A stretch of 64,000 bases of DNA from Thuidium tamariscinum (taxonomy: Eukaryota > Streptophyta > Bryopsida > Hypnales > Thuidiaceae), in NCBI GenBank assembly GCA_947034885.2, contig OX344751.2, forward strand, positions 16,058,001 through 16,122,000, in the 5' to 3' direction. Below, piece after piece: positions 36,754-48,889 of this stretch (the first letter of the stretch is position 1; each line of letters begins with the position of its first letter). The position numbers were made by a program, and so were the translations under genes. The notes under the pieces were generated by a model that worked only from the letters and a program-made list of their open reading frames with translations, was not told the DNA's origin and ran no database searches.

Positions 36754-37698
36754 GCAACGACACTAGTTTGTGAGCCTAAAAGTATGAGCTTGTGAGCTGT
36801 CAGCGTAGGTTTTGTGAGCCCAGAGAATTAACCAAAAAAAACTGTGAACTTTTTAAGCCAAGAGAAAAAAAATGTGAGCCTAAAAGCATGAGCTTGCGAG
36901 CAGTGAGTGTAAGTTTTGTGAGCCCAGAGAATTAACCAAAAAATACTATGAATTTTTTAAGCCAAGAGAAAAAAAAAAGTGAACTCATTTTTAAAAAATC
37001 TATTTATAGTAAAATTTCAGCTTCATGACCATGGACCTATGACCGTGTACCTATGACCGTGGAAATGTGGCTAATGTATTTTAAAATTTCAAACCCTACT
37101 ATCTCCAAAGGGCCTCTCAATACCTTCCAAAAGAAAATTTGAATTTTTGAATTTTTTTTTGAGGTTCAACAAGAGGTTTTCTAGGGTGATAGAGTCATGA
37201 AAAAAAAAAAAGTTTTTTTTTTTTTTTTTCCGACTTTATCACCCTGAAATTGATCTCTCGGTACCGAGAGAAGGTTTTGAAGGGTGAAAAGTCACAAAAA
37301 AAATGAACTAGTAACATAGTCGGAAATAAAATAAAAAAAGTTGAAAAAAAATGAAAAAAAAAGATTTGAGAGCTCCAAAGCCCTCTACCTCCAAACCCCT
37401 TTCAACATCTAGAGGGATTTTGGAGGGTGATGGAGTTGCAAAAAAAATTTGAAAAATAAAAAAAGGACTGAAAAAAAAATTGAAAAAAATTGAAAATTTC
37501 TTTTTTGAAAAGAAGAGTTTTGAAAGTCACAAATTTCAAATCCCACGAGGGGGATACTAGATATAAAAATCCAAATTTCTTAAAGCACGGTAATAGGTCC
37601 ATGCCCTAAAAATCACTAAAAATTTCACCAAAAATTCTAGGCTCACAAGCTCACAAGCTCATAGGCTCATGCTCACAAGCTCACAAAATAGCATCCCC
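36754..37698. mobile_element. Mutator-like non-autonomous repeat E, copy E2
   Basis: Same ends as E1 (GCAACGACACTAG... and ...AAAATAGCATCCCC). It is longer than E1 because a block of about 100 bases near its left end (GTGAGCCTAAAAGCATGAGC ... AAGCCAAGAGAAAAAAA) is duplicated. Its left flank ends in AATGAATTT, but the right flank (GTTGTTCTTTATAAAGC) has no matching duplication. Poly-A and poly-T runs fill the middle. No coding capacity. Confidence 0.7.
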
Positions 37699-38074
37699 GT
37701 TGTTCTTTATAAAGCAATGGCTTTGGCTTGCAAGGCATGAAAATCAACAATTTATCTTCCTAAATAGGTTTATTTTTATCTTAAAAAAATTTGGATGATA
37801 AAATGGACATGCCTCTAGAAAACAAAATATTCTAATATTTCAAATTCTAAATCATCAATAAATTTGATTTTTTTCAAAAAAAATTCAAGAAAGTGTCATT
37901 CTAACCAAAAAAATATATAAAAATAGGTGAGTTACATAGGCCACTTATCTTTAATGTGATTTTGCATTGTGATTTTTTCTTAAAGTGCTTCAAAGTCTTA
38001 TTTTCTAATATGTGGAGGCTATAATGTACCAATAAGAGGCAATATATTCTATCCTACCATATCCTCTCCCCTAC
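37699..38074. other. Spacer, nothing recognised
   Basis: A+T-rich, no open frame or repeat boundary apparent. Confidence 0.3.
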
Positions 38075-39170
38075 CTTCCAAAATTTGACAATGTTTGACA
38101 ATGTTTTTCACTAAAAATGCTTCAAAACTGTCATTTCTAGGACAACTATTAAATTTTAGAATTTTTTTTGGGACAACTGTGATTGTAGAATCTTTCAATA
38201 CACTAATTTGAAAAGATGTAGAATAAATTTCAAAATTTTTCACCATGTGCATTGCAAGATATTAGTGTTTGAGGTGGTAAAAGTCTTTTTTTTTATCCAT
38301 GCAAAAACTCAGGCAAATGCACTTCAAAGGCCACATTTGTACAAAAAAATGTCCAAAATGGTTGTAAGTCTTTGGACTCATTGTTCAATTCAAGTTGGCT
38401 ACATGCTTGAAAATTTTCAAATCATTTGGAATTGTACAACATGTAGAAAAAAAATAGTAAGTAGAAATAAATAAAGAATGATTTAAAATACTAAATTATA
38501 AATAATTTTTTCATAGATTAAAAAAATTACATTCACAATGGTTGAAATGTTATATTAAACAATCTACACCCAATATGGTTTTTTTTCAAAAATATTTTAA
38601 AAATGAATTAAATAAAGGACTTTAACCCCTAAAATTTGATGACTATGTTTTCACTAAAAACGCTCAAAAATTGCCATTTTTAAAACAAGTAACAAATTTT
38701 TGAAAAAAAACTTTTTTTGACACATATAATAGTAGGATCTTGTGTTATACTAACTTGAAAACATGTGGTAAAAATTTCATACATTTTCAGTGTGTGGATT
38801 GAAAGTTATAAGCATTCAAATTCACTTAAATCGTTTTTTTGGCCTTGTAAAAAACAAAGCAGCTGTACTTTGCAAGCTCACTTTTCTATGAAAAAATGTC
38901 CAAAATGATGGTACTTTTTTGGATTCTTTTTCCTAAACAAGTTGGATACATGCTTGAAAATTTTTACATCATTTGGAATTGTACAATATATAGGAAAAAA
39001 ATAGTAAGTAAATAGTAGTAGAGAATGATTAGAAATACTATATTGTTAAGAATTTAATTATGGAATTGAAAAATGCCAATCCCAATGGTTGCAATGTTGT
39101 AATAAACAATCTACATCCTCTGATTTTTTTTCAAAAATTATTGAAAATTAAGTAAGATAAAGGACTTCAA
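38075..39170. repeat. Diverged direct tandem duplication, two units of about 545 bases
   Basis: Unit 1 (38075-38630) and unit 2 (38631-39170) share in order TTTTCACTAAAAA.GC, GTAG.ATCTT, AAAAAATGTCCAAAATG, TTGG.TACATGCTTGAAAATTT, CATTTGGAATTGTACAA, AAACAATCTACA.CC and AATAAAGGACTT / GATAAAGGACTT. The unit junction reads GGACTTTAACCCCTAAAATT, a TTAA-CCCC boundary. Confidence 0.75.
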
Positions 39171-39189
39171 AGTTTATTTCAAAGTAAAG

Positions 39190-39551
39190 AATCCTTAATT
39201 GCCCGCAAACAAAAAATCTTCATAACTTTAGAGTCATTGATCAAAATGGAATGATTCAAAGCTTTCCGCATATATATAACTTTAGAAAAACAATTTCAAT
39301 TTCTTTTTTTTGAAAAAAGTGTTTTATTCTAATCTACCCAAACTGCCCAGTTACAAAAAACAACAACATATAAGGCTATAACTTTTGACTCGTATTTTCA
39401 AATGTCATGAAATTTAGTGCATATGAAAGATATTCCTTTCCCCCCACCTTCTATTAAAATTTGGGTCAAAAATATAAAAATCTCTAGTCATACATACCTA
39501 CCCAAAAATTCTATAGATCCAAAAAATGCATGTTGGTCCTTCAAGGGTTAA
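39190..39551. mobile_element. TTAA-type element, right arm only
   Basis: Carries CATAACTTTAGAGTCATTGATCAAAATGGAATGATTCAAAGC-like order (also seen at 10655 and 40930) and ends GGTCCTTCAAGGG followed by TTAA (39548-39551). It is a relative of the fold-back arms at 9826-11015 joined to the CCCTTGAAGGACC type of terminus. No left partner was found. Confidence 0.45.
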
Positions 39552-40899
39552 AGTTTATTTTAGAGTAGACATTTTATTCACAAGAGGAGTTTTGGGCCTT
39601 TAGCAAAGTGTTTTAGGGCCAATCCCTAAAATTGTTCCCACTACTACAGACCAATCTTTGCTAGTCTAAATTTTTGAATTTAAAAAGAAAATTAAAAAAA
39701 AAATGGTTTCCAAATTTTTTAGCTCGGGAGGTGTACTATTCGGGAAGTTTGTTAATCACGTGCAAACAATTAAACATGCTCTTATTATTTAGGGGCTATG
39801 TAGGTGATTTTTGGGGATTTATAAGGGACTTACTTTACCTAAATTTCTAATGGGTGCTTATTCCATGTACCCTATCTTTTAGTTCAAATTCTTTTAAGTG
39901 CCAATTTTTTATACCCTATGTTCATTATAAATACAACATAGTAGAAAGTCATACAAACAATTGGCATACAAATAGTCACAATAAGCATCTAAATTCTTCG
40001 CCTGATCCTTACAAACCTTCAACCAAATTCAAACATGAATTAAAAATCTCTCATACAAATACAAACATGAATTTGAAATTTCTCAAGCAAATTTGAAAAA
40101 CCTTCGCCATTGTAAACAAGAATCCTAACGTTCAAAAATATTCATTGAACCCCAATTGCCTACTCACCCCACCATTTAGTCATTGACTAAAGTAATAGAA
40201 GTGTCTGGCTAGTGAGAATATCAGTAATTTATGGGTTCATTCATCTAAATTTAAATTTGCCTATACATCAAGCACATGGGGTTCTAGTCAATACTTAGTA
40301 AACCATAAATTCTTATACCTCTATGAAATTAGTGTACAATTCATGGATTTATATTATACTAGGTATACTATGGAAAGTTTAAGTTTTTGGAAGGGAATTT
40401 TGGCAGGGCTACTTTAGAAAAAATAAATTGATAAAATTTTATATTTTTGTATATCCTTCATTATTTCTAATGTCTATAAGCCTATTATATAGATGCTAAT
40501 TTACTTTGAATAATTGTATAAAATTTAGGTTCAAAGCAATTAAAATTACCCTTCATTAGTTTGCATGTTGAGTTGTTGACATCAAAGAAAAGGAAAGTGC
40601 CCCCTTGGGATTTTTTAGAATATATTAAAAAGAAAAAAGAAAAATTTTAAAATTAAGAAAATTAAATGATTATTATTTTTTTAAATTTAAAAAGTTAAAA
40701 AGTTAAAATTTAAAAATTTTAAAAATTAAGAAAAAATTTAATTTTTAAAAAAATTAATTAATTAATAATATTTGGTGTAGTAGTCGCCCAACCATGTCAA
40801 TGTACTAATGCGGCAACATTCATAGTGTTTCCATATCGTTCTCACTTCCCAACATTTGGAAACTTACAATCTTCTAAAATGGCCAGAAATCTACTTCTG
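39552..40899. other. Spacer with homopolymer-rich stretch
   Basis: No gene. About 40610-40770 consists almost only of A and T with recurring AAAATTTAAAAA units. Otherwise unremarkable. Confidence 0.35.
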
Positions 40900-41267
40900 A
40901 CCTTCTACAAACTACCTACAAACTAAAAAAGTCCATAACTTTCATCTCATTAATCAATTTCAAATGATTCAAAGCTTTCCATGTATATATAAATCTAAAT
41001 AATCAATTTCAAATTTTTATTTTAAAAAAACTGATTTTTCAAGAAGTTTTTTGAGCCACCTGGGCTTCCTACTAAACAATGAAAACTACATATTATACAA
41101 TAACTTTTGAACATGTAGTCAAAAATTATGAAAATTGTTGGACCTTAAAGTTGCACCTCGAGAAAATGTGTGAAAATTTTAAAAAGACAAATAAAAAAAC
41201 CTCCATCTGTAGTGAGTTGTCCAAAATTACTATGTTGCCAAAAAAATGCACTTTAGTCCTTTAGGGG
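40900..41267. mobile_element. Solitary fold-back arm (TTAA family)
   Basis: Parallel to 10640-11015: CCTACAAACTAAAA..GTCCATAACTTTC, CATGTATATATAAATCTAAA, ATTATGAAAATTGTTGGACC, TGTAGTGAGTTGTCC, and ends TTTAGGGG then TTAA (41268-41271). The opposite arm is missing. Confidence 0.6.
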
Positions 41268-41279
41268 TTAATGGTACCT

Positions 41280-41480
41280 ATATGATAGTCACCTTCCATT
41301 ATTACAACCAGGATATTTATGTCGTGAGTGTCTATATTATAAGCACCTTCTATAGATGTATGGTATCTATATTGTAAGAACCTATATTGTAGGTGCCTAT
41401 ATTAAAGGTGCCTTCCATAATTATTGAGTACTTATATTATAGGTTTGTATATTATAGACAACTTGAATGGTTGTAGGGTA
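41280..41480. repeat. Degenerate ATTATAGGTGCCT short repeat
   Basis: TCTATATTATAAGCACCTTC, CTATATTGTAGGTGCCT, ATATTAAAGGTGCCTTCC and TTATATTATAGGT follow one another. Same motif family as 24850-25000. Confidence 0.5.
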
Positions 41481-44400
41481 CCTACTTGCTTCAAGTCTTA
41501 AAGCTCCTAAGCTTCATTTCTAGGCTCACACACTAGCTTTGTTGTTTGTTGAATCATTGACTATCTTACACATTAGTTTTCCTTTGAGTTTGTTGAGCTA
41601 AGACCACTTGATATGACTCTTGGTAATGAAACCAAGTATACTATGCCCAAGTATATATTCACTATGGTAATTAAAGTTACTTGGTTAAGGCTTGTTTTTT
41701 TGAATTTTTCCTAGTGAAACCTTAACCTTTCATAAGGCTTAGGGAACTACAAATTGGTTTTAAGAGTGAAATTAACAAAAATAGCTCATAATTTGAGAAA
41801 AATTGGAAGTGAATTAGCAAAATGGAGGTCACTATTTTTTCTAATTAATAGAAAATGACTTGAAGGAATCCAATCTTAAAAATACAATTGCATGCAATAG
41901 TTATGCACATTTAAACATGGCTATGTTTGCCAATATCCGTATAATATATAGAAAGAATTATGTGGAAAGAATTGGAAAAGATGTTTTCCTTCTATATCTT
42001 GAACAACATTGGCAATGCTTTAAGGGGAAAGCATATACAAATTCAAGATGGCACAAGTGAATGTGCACTATTTGAAATGAAAGCCAAATGTTGCAATGAA
42101 ATAAGGTGTTTAATATTGTAGGTAGTAATGTTTTTGATACTTTCATGTAACAATGTGCTTTTTTAAAGTCCTTTATCCATATGTTGTTGTAGATGCTAAC
42201 TTCAACTATCCCTATCAATAAGTGTGTCACTTACAAAAGAAATATGACTGAACTTGTGTCAATTTTGAGTTGAAGATTTTGCATAACCATATATTGGGTA
42301 TTTCTTGTATTGAACATGTATTTTTACACACAGTCAAGAGTATTTTTTTAGTGTTGATTGCTCTATATGAATCATAAAAGCAATGTCTATTGAATTCAAA
42401 GGTCCTTGAAGTGAATCTTTTATGAGGTTGCTAGTATGTGTTGTAGGCTTGTTTTGGGTATTTTTTGTATACAAAAGTTAACAACATTGTAGACATTGTT
42501 AGAAAACTTTTTAACTTCTATAGTATCAATCCAGGGAGATTACTTGCGATTTTTAGAAAATTACGTGAGTTAAAAGATAGGGTCTATTTAATTCAAAGGG
42601 GATAAATTTTATATATATGTAGAACTACTATAGGGTTCTTGAAATATCACATATCCTATTATATATAAATTAGGCTATGTATAAAAATTATTTAGTAGGA
42701 ATTTTTATTAATAAATTAGCCTTTACAAATAGGGTTGATATAAAAAGTTTGTAATACAATGAGTATAGATGTAACCAAACTTTTTTAATTGAATGATGAA
42801 ACTTACACAATTTAGTAAATCTAAGGATGTTTTTTAGGAGATTTGTTGTTATCATCAAATAATTCAAGCCTGTACATACAAATCTTTCCTTAAGTATACC
42901 AATTATGTAACAGCATGTAAGAATCTATTATTCCAAGATAAAAGAATTGAGCTGTAAATTTACAATGAGGTTGTACTATAGAGATTTGTGTTCACACAAA
43001 GTATCCATTAGGAAATTGGTGTAGAGTGTGCAACATTTGCATGGAAATTTTTCTATACTTTGACACTACAAACTTTAGATTTGCCTCAACTACTTGAACA
43101 TATACTTGTAAATGTTTAGAATCATCTTCTTTTTACTAGTATTTAATAAACACTCTTTTATTTTTTGATTCTAAATTCAAAACCACTATAAATGCATATG
43201 TAAAAATAAAATATATAGTCTCTATATTACAGTAGAGGTCATATTCTTGGGTTAATCCACAATGTTTTTAGAGTGTCAATTTCTCATGTTGTTCATATTA
43301 TATTACTGGTATTGGTGTTTTTCTTAGTTTTAGTATCATAACTATATTTAATGTTTTTATGGTGTTTATTATTCACTGTATTAGGTTGTTTAGAATACAT
43401 GGCATAGAATTTAGAATATTTAAAACTATTGTTGCATTTTACATTTTTATTTGTCATTTGAAATTGTACTACAATACAAGTAGTGCATATATTAAAAAAA
43501 TAGTGTATATGTAAGACACTACTTTTATAGTGTGTTGTAAATGGATATGAAAAAATTAGACATATAAATTTTGTATATAAGATATCCTAACTATAAAAAC
43601 CAAATGATTGAATTTATATGTAAAAATATGGTCATTTTAATTAGTAAAATGAAGGTAAATAGCCCTATGTTAAATACCCTCTTAACTCATGTGTATGCTT
43701 AAAATTACAAGGAGTGATCTCCCCGGGAGTATCGAGAGTGAATTGTCCTAATTTTTTTGTAGACCCATCGTCAAGAACTTCAAGGCATGTGAATATAGTG
43801 CCATGATGGTGTATTGAAATGCAATAAAGTTAGTTTGGTGCCAACCCCCTGATACCAACCCAAGATGGATAATATGACACTAAAATGACTAGTATTATCA
43901 AGAACGTGACCTTTGGTGTCAAAATGGCACAAAAACAATTTGGCCCAACTTTTTTGATGATTGTCTATCACTCATTCTCCAATTTGGTACGGTTACCTTT
44001 TTTTTCACCTGAACTCCTCTATCCTCAATAATCCCACAGTTGCTAAAGATTCTACCTATGTTCTTACTCTGACCAAAACAGGCCAGTGGTCCTGACAGGG
44101 TCCATATCTGACAGACCTTCTGTAGGTCTCAAACTGAATGTGACAAAGAGCCATGGGTTAAGTTATCATCATAACATCAAGAGCGCTTCAGTTTCTGGGC
44201 TCACTGTGTGTGATCATTTTGTCACCAGTGTAGCAATGATAAAAAAAGATGTCAACAATTACTAATAAGAAACGTCATGAGACATTCAATTGGTCCTTCA
44301 GATTGTTTCACTCAGACACACAATCAACAATCAAATGAAGCAGAGGAGATGAATGAAGGATGCGTCGCATTCACTCTTGAAACGGAACTACAAAATTTCT

Positions 44401-44666
44401 GGTATTTGCAATCAATGTATTGAATGAAACCTGGCTCAGTCAATCACAATGGACACCTATGCAAGTGCTGTACACTTGTGGGATTGTCGAAGAAATGGAG
44501 TGGAATTATGGAAAGTTGTTGCGAAATCTGTGAGAAAGGCTGGTGCCAAGTTTTGTGAAAATAATCGCCAGGCCGAATTCCTAGTTGATATGGAAATGGT
44601 CCCGATTGGGTTGTTGTTGCAAGGGATGACGGCGATGGAGCCTACTTACTTACTTGACTTCGTTAG
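41481..44666. other. Spacer, grading into the F-box gene's 3' flank
   Basis: No gene is supported from 41481 to about 43690. G+C rises from about 43700. A plus-strand frame 44449-44670 (74 codons) lies opposite the 3' flank of the F-box gene and matches no family; I treat it as chance or 3' untranslated sequence. Confidence 0.35.
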
Positions 44667-46549
44667 TTAGCTGGCTCCCCTCGAAGAAATGTTGGGAGCC
44701 AAGAGCTTGCCAGTGACGCCGTAGAGGTCGATGGAGTACTGCACCAACCTGTTGCGAACATCTGGGAGGCGTATGCAGCCACCGCACAAAAGAAATTGGA
44801 AATTGCCGTTGAGAGTCTTCCTCACGAAAAACTCTCCCACCTTGCCGCAAGCTCGGCATGCATGTCTGTAGTACAGGGACCTCCACTGCACATATGTTCA
44901 ACAGAAATCAAAATCCATAAGAATGTGATCGAGGGACCACTGTGGTCATGGTGGAGATCGAGGCTTTGGAAACATTCGAAAAATTGCAGCAAGATCGGGA
45001 TTGATTTAGGAGTCATAACTTGAGTTTCAACTTGCTAGCATGAAGGGATAACTAGTGATTTCTCCACTTTTGATAAGTGGGTTCGACCACCGTGTAGTGA
45101 AATTTTTACGATTACTCACCGGGAAGGCTGGAGTAGCACCTCGAGGAAGACGGGGTAATGACCATCCTTTCCGGTGGCATTCTTCCCTGAAAGCGGACTC
45201 GCAGAGTCTTGCCCATGATCTACATACCTGCAAAATAGCACCATACTAACATCAATCAGAATTCAAATCCACGTGTCTACATTGCCGCTTTGATTTCACG
45301 CCATGTAAGTTCTTCACTTGAAGGAAAATTCGTGATCAGAGATTCAGAGAGGAGGGAAGTGCGCACTCGAGCAGCTTGAAGAAGATTGGCAGGTGGAAGC
45401 TTCTCAAGAATGCACTGCAGCAAATCTTCTTCCCCACGCTCAGTGAGCCGTTGCAAGACAGGGCGATTTGCGGGATCGTGTAATCGTTTACCAGAGGGAC
45501 TGGCGACGTCGCCACCAAAATCTGCCACGTTTAATTAACCACAGGATAAATCAGCCTTGTCGAGGCTTTCCTTACAAACCCAGATCATAAAGTTAGATAT
45601 CACTGGAGAATCACACTGCACTGAGAAATTCTTATGTAACGGTACGTACAAAATCTGAAGCTATCTTAATTATACCTTTGCTTCCAGAATCACAAGTCAT
45701 TCTCAGTCCTTTAATCCGTTCATAAGCAAGCATTTTAGAGTTATAGCAGTCTCCCATCCACGGCGTGCCTTTGTATAACCAGCATATGTTTTTCTTTTTC
45801 CTCTTGAATTTCGAGATTTTGCGCCGAACTCTGGCAGGCCTTCCAGTTCGACAACTCATTAGTGAGGCAGCTCTCTTTTCATATAAACGAGCGCTTTTCC
45901 TTCTTTGCGGCGCGTGTTGGCAGCAGCCACTGCACGTCTTGAAATCCTTCTCATCATCCTTGCTTCCCTCTTGTTCTGGTATATATTGGAGGTTCAAAAC
46001 GTGTCACGGGTACTCTCTGATCTAATTAATACTTTTCTAACCCTCACACACTGACTCTGCTAAATTGATCCAATTCTCGGATTCCGAAGCACGACGATTG
46101 AAAATCGATATTCGAGTTTATGATTTTGCAAAACAGAGGTGCAAGCTAAGAAAGTATTGCTCACCTGAAGGATAGAGAGACTTCACGGAAACCAAGAGTG
46201 ATCGCTTGTTCCTTCTCGACCTAGTTCGGAGCCAATATTGTGGTCTTCCAAGGGGGCATTTCAATAACGCCGCACGTTTCTCGAAGAGCCGTGCACTTTT
46301 CCGGACAATAGGCATAGTCGTCGGAGAATCTACTTGCGCATTTCGGCTACTTGAAGTGGTGATGGCGACGGCGGCAGCGGCAGCGGGTGCCTCTTCCTTC
46401 TTCGGATTCGGCGTCGACCTGACATGATTTTCTTTGAAGATGCTGTAGAGGGAATCCACTGAGACGAAGATTTTTCCTCCAGTCCTATTGCCACTCCTTG
46501 CTCTCAACCAGTACTTTGAAGTTCCGGAACTTAATCTTGGCTGGACCAT
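44667..46549 (-). CDS. F-box protein with repeated basic N-terminal modules and a CxxC zinc-binding-like tail
   Basis: Five exons fit in phase: 46549-46165, 45975-45676, 45521-45367, 45227-45120, 44885-44667 (phases 1, 1, 0, 0), giving 388 residues and a TAA stop. The F-box spans exons 3-4: EEDLLQCILEKLPPANLLQA then VCRSWARLCESAFREECHRKGW, the usual leucine-rich helix and W-R core that binds SKP1. So it is probably the substrate adaptor of an SCF ubiquitin ligase. After it comes HACRACGKVGEFF..FLLCGGC, two CxxC pairs that could bind zinc. Before it lie duplicated modules: KSARLFEKRAALL..C..GRP in exon 1 and KSARLYEKRAASL..C..GRP in exon 2, and YWLRARS..IFVSVDSLY against YWLRTRS..LLVSVKSLY within exon 1. 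ATG 46549 is the first ATG of the frame; an upstream exon is possible because a related block (YNVFVTVDTVTMFKDE) is coded at about 47150-47080. Substrate unknown. Confidence 0.78.
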
Positions 46550-48880
46550 CTTCACCTTAACCTCACTACCACCGGTTGGGCGAAGTCAATTTCTACCATT
46601 TACGACCTCAGTCCGATCTTCACGGAAACGTTCGTTAGCAGGACAGGCTGCCAATTTCAATACAAATAAATTTCAGAACTTCATACTGTTGAACAAATAA
46701 CAATTACATCGTAGATATGACAGCCTCAACCTAAATACAGATTGACATGCTGCTCGAGCAGGATGGCGAAGCCTAATCTTGTTATCTTCACTCGTTTAGG
46801 CTTAGGGCTGACTGACATCTTCAAGATTGTTTCTCTCGCTCAGATTGATTGTCAGTGTTTGACGCCGTAAATTAAAAAAACCCAACATCTATTGTATGCC
46901 GGCACCTGTGCCAATGCTCGGCGCTGAACTGCGAAAATTGCTAAACTCCTCAGTTCGGTATTGAAATGTATTTCTGATGACCCAATTGACCCGTCAGATC
47001 ATTCAGAATGAGCATCCCTCAAGAATTGATTCCAAGAAACTGCTGCATGAATTAGAGGATATAAACGGTTCACCTGCACCGTTTGCTCATCCTTAAACAT
47101 AGTTACTGTATCCACGGTGACAAATACATTATAAGAGCTTGAAGTGTGCTCCTTCGGGCAGTTTCGAAAGGCTGATTCCAAGAACTCAAGCTGCTGGTCA
47201 GTCTTTCTCAAAACCCAATTTCATCAGGAATAAAGGACATTGCCAAAAAACAGAATAACCGACTGTGCGTATAAAGAACAATGTCGAGACTCGATCTGGC
47301 CTCTGTCACGAGTCACGACGCAGTATATATTTGAAGAACTTAAAATTGTTTACGTGTTCAATATTCAGATTCGATCTCAAAGTTTGTCAGCGTTGCTACT
47401 TGTGTATCAAAGAAAGATAGAAGAGCATTTCGGACGCACCGTCCGATAACAACAAAATTATATTTCTTTCAGCAGGCCTCTTCTAAACCCTTGCAAAGTC
47501 ACCAGGATGGACTCCTAGCCAGGAAAGATTTGAGCCCATGTTTGTCCCATGGTTTTAGGAACGAGAGAGCAACCACTCAAGTTCTAAGTCTTAGGTTTGA
47601 TCAATCAGCGAGCAAAGTGTTCACTCGATTTATCCACTCTTCACAATGTAACCGTTCTTTAATGTGCATTCAACAGCCAGCGTTGGATGAAATTTTAAAA
47701 AGAAAGCAGGCGCAAACGGATTGATGGATGCATGGTTCATGACCCCCGAGTTGAAGAATTCCACTTACCGACCAGCCTGAGGACGCGCGCATACATCAAC
47801 AGTATCCCTTCGTGAACCGGTGCACTCTTGCAATATTAATAGCCAGGCAGGCAACTGATAATATATGTTTGTTAATATTTCTTCACATCGACATCGCTGT
47901 TTCATTACCCTACCTCCAATCAACTCCTATTAATTTGATTTCACACTCATATCAATTTTGCAAACATCTCGGCCTGGCTAGGAAATTATGTGGCCTCCGC
48001 GGCGCACGCCTCTCAATCGGTCTCGGTTAGTTAACTTCTACCAGCGCCAGCCGTTTAGTTTCTTGAATGGGCCGAGACTGCCTAATGCAGTCGGAGTACG
48101 TCGAAAGCCTCGATACAGAGCTAGATGAATGATTTTTCAATTTTCTCATCAGCACGTATAATGCCAAGTGCACTACAGTACTGCAAATCCCGTCCCATTT
48201 CATTTCCTGAAATAGCGACAAAGCGTGGCGTGAGTGAAAAAAATCACGGAGGACAAAACGTGGGGTCCTGACTTTGCTACTAACAGTAGTTCATTTTCAG
48301 TGAGAAGCGACACGCCTCAAGAGTTCCGGAATGAAAAACGGCAGGGTTCGCTCTGGTGGTGGGAATCAAACGCCATACAAATGTTTCAGAGGTCGGTTAC
48401 CAAATGCAAAGATTTTCGGGAGCAAAACAATCGAACGTTATGCAATTCTGGCGGAAATTTCATCTACAGAAATCGACATGCAGTCACGGGAGGCTATTGC
48501 AAACTGATGTGCAGATTGATCATGAGCGTGGACAGAATGAAATGAAAGTCCCTTGTCTGTTGGGGAAGATCGAGGGAGGGGAAAGATGGAGCTCGCTTGT
48601 GGCGTGCTATCAATTTCATCGTCATAATTCGAAACTTTTCTTACGGTAATAACATACTGAAGAGGCCAACGCAAGGAATCAGAGGTTTCAGTAATCCGCC
48701 ATCTGGATGTGCCTCTTCTGCGAACGCTCTGTCTGCCTCTGTCTCGCCCTATCACCGTGCCCTCACCAGGCGCTGTCGATCGAATTGCTCAATCGACGGT
48801 TTTCCGCCGTCCACGTCTGAATTAGGTCTCTCCGACGGTTATCAGTCGTTCACACCCTGAAAGACGGGCTGGTCTGCGTG
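46550..48880 (-). promoter_or_regulatory. Upstream flank of the F-box gene, possible extra exon near 47.1 kb
   Basis: G+C-richer island sequence continues to about 48880 and then drops sharply. On the minus strand 47211-47080 codes YNVFVTVDTVTMFKDEQTVQ before a possible donor (GTGCAG/GTGAACC); this resembles the IFVSVDSLYSIFKE module of the F-box protein and may be an unused or upstream exon. Other open frames here (48234-48545 plus, 48438-48755 minus) are featureless. The rest is presumed leader and promoter. Confidence 0.35.
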
Positions 48881-48889
48881 GAAATCATG

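Noticed and set aside
44449-44670. 74-codon plus-strand frame starting MDTYASAVHLWD
   Set aside because: No family, lies antisense to the 3' flank of the F-box gene; not supported.
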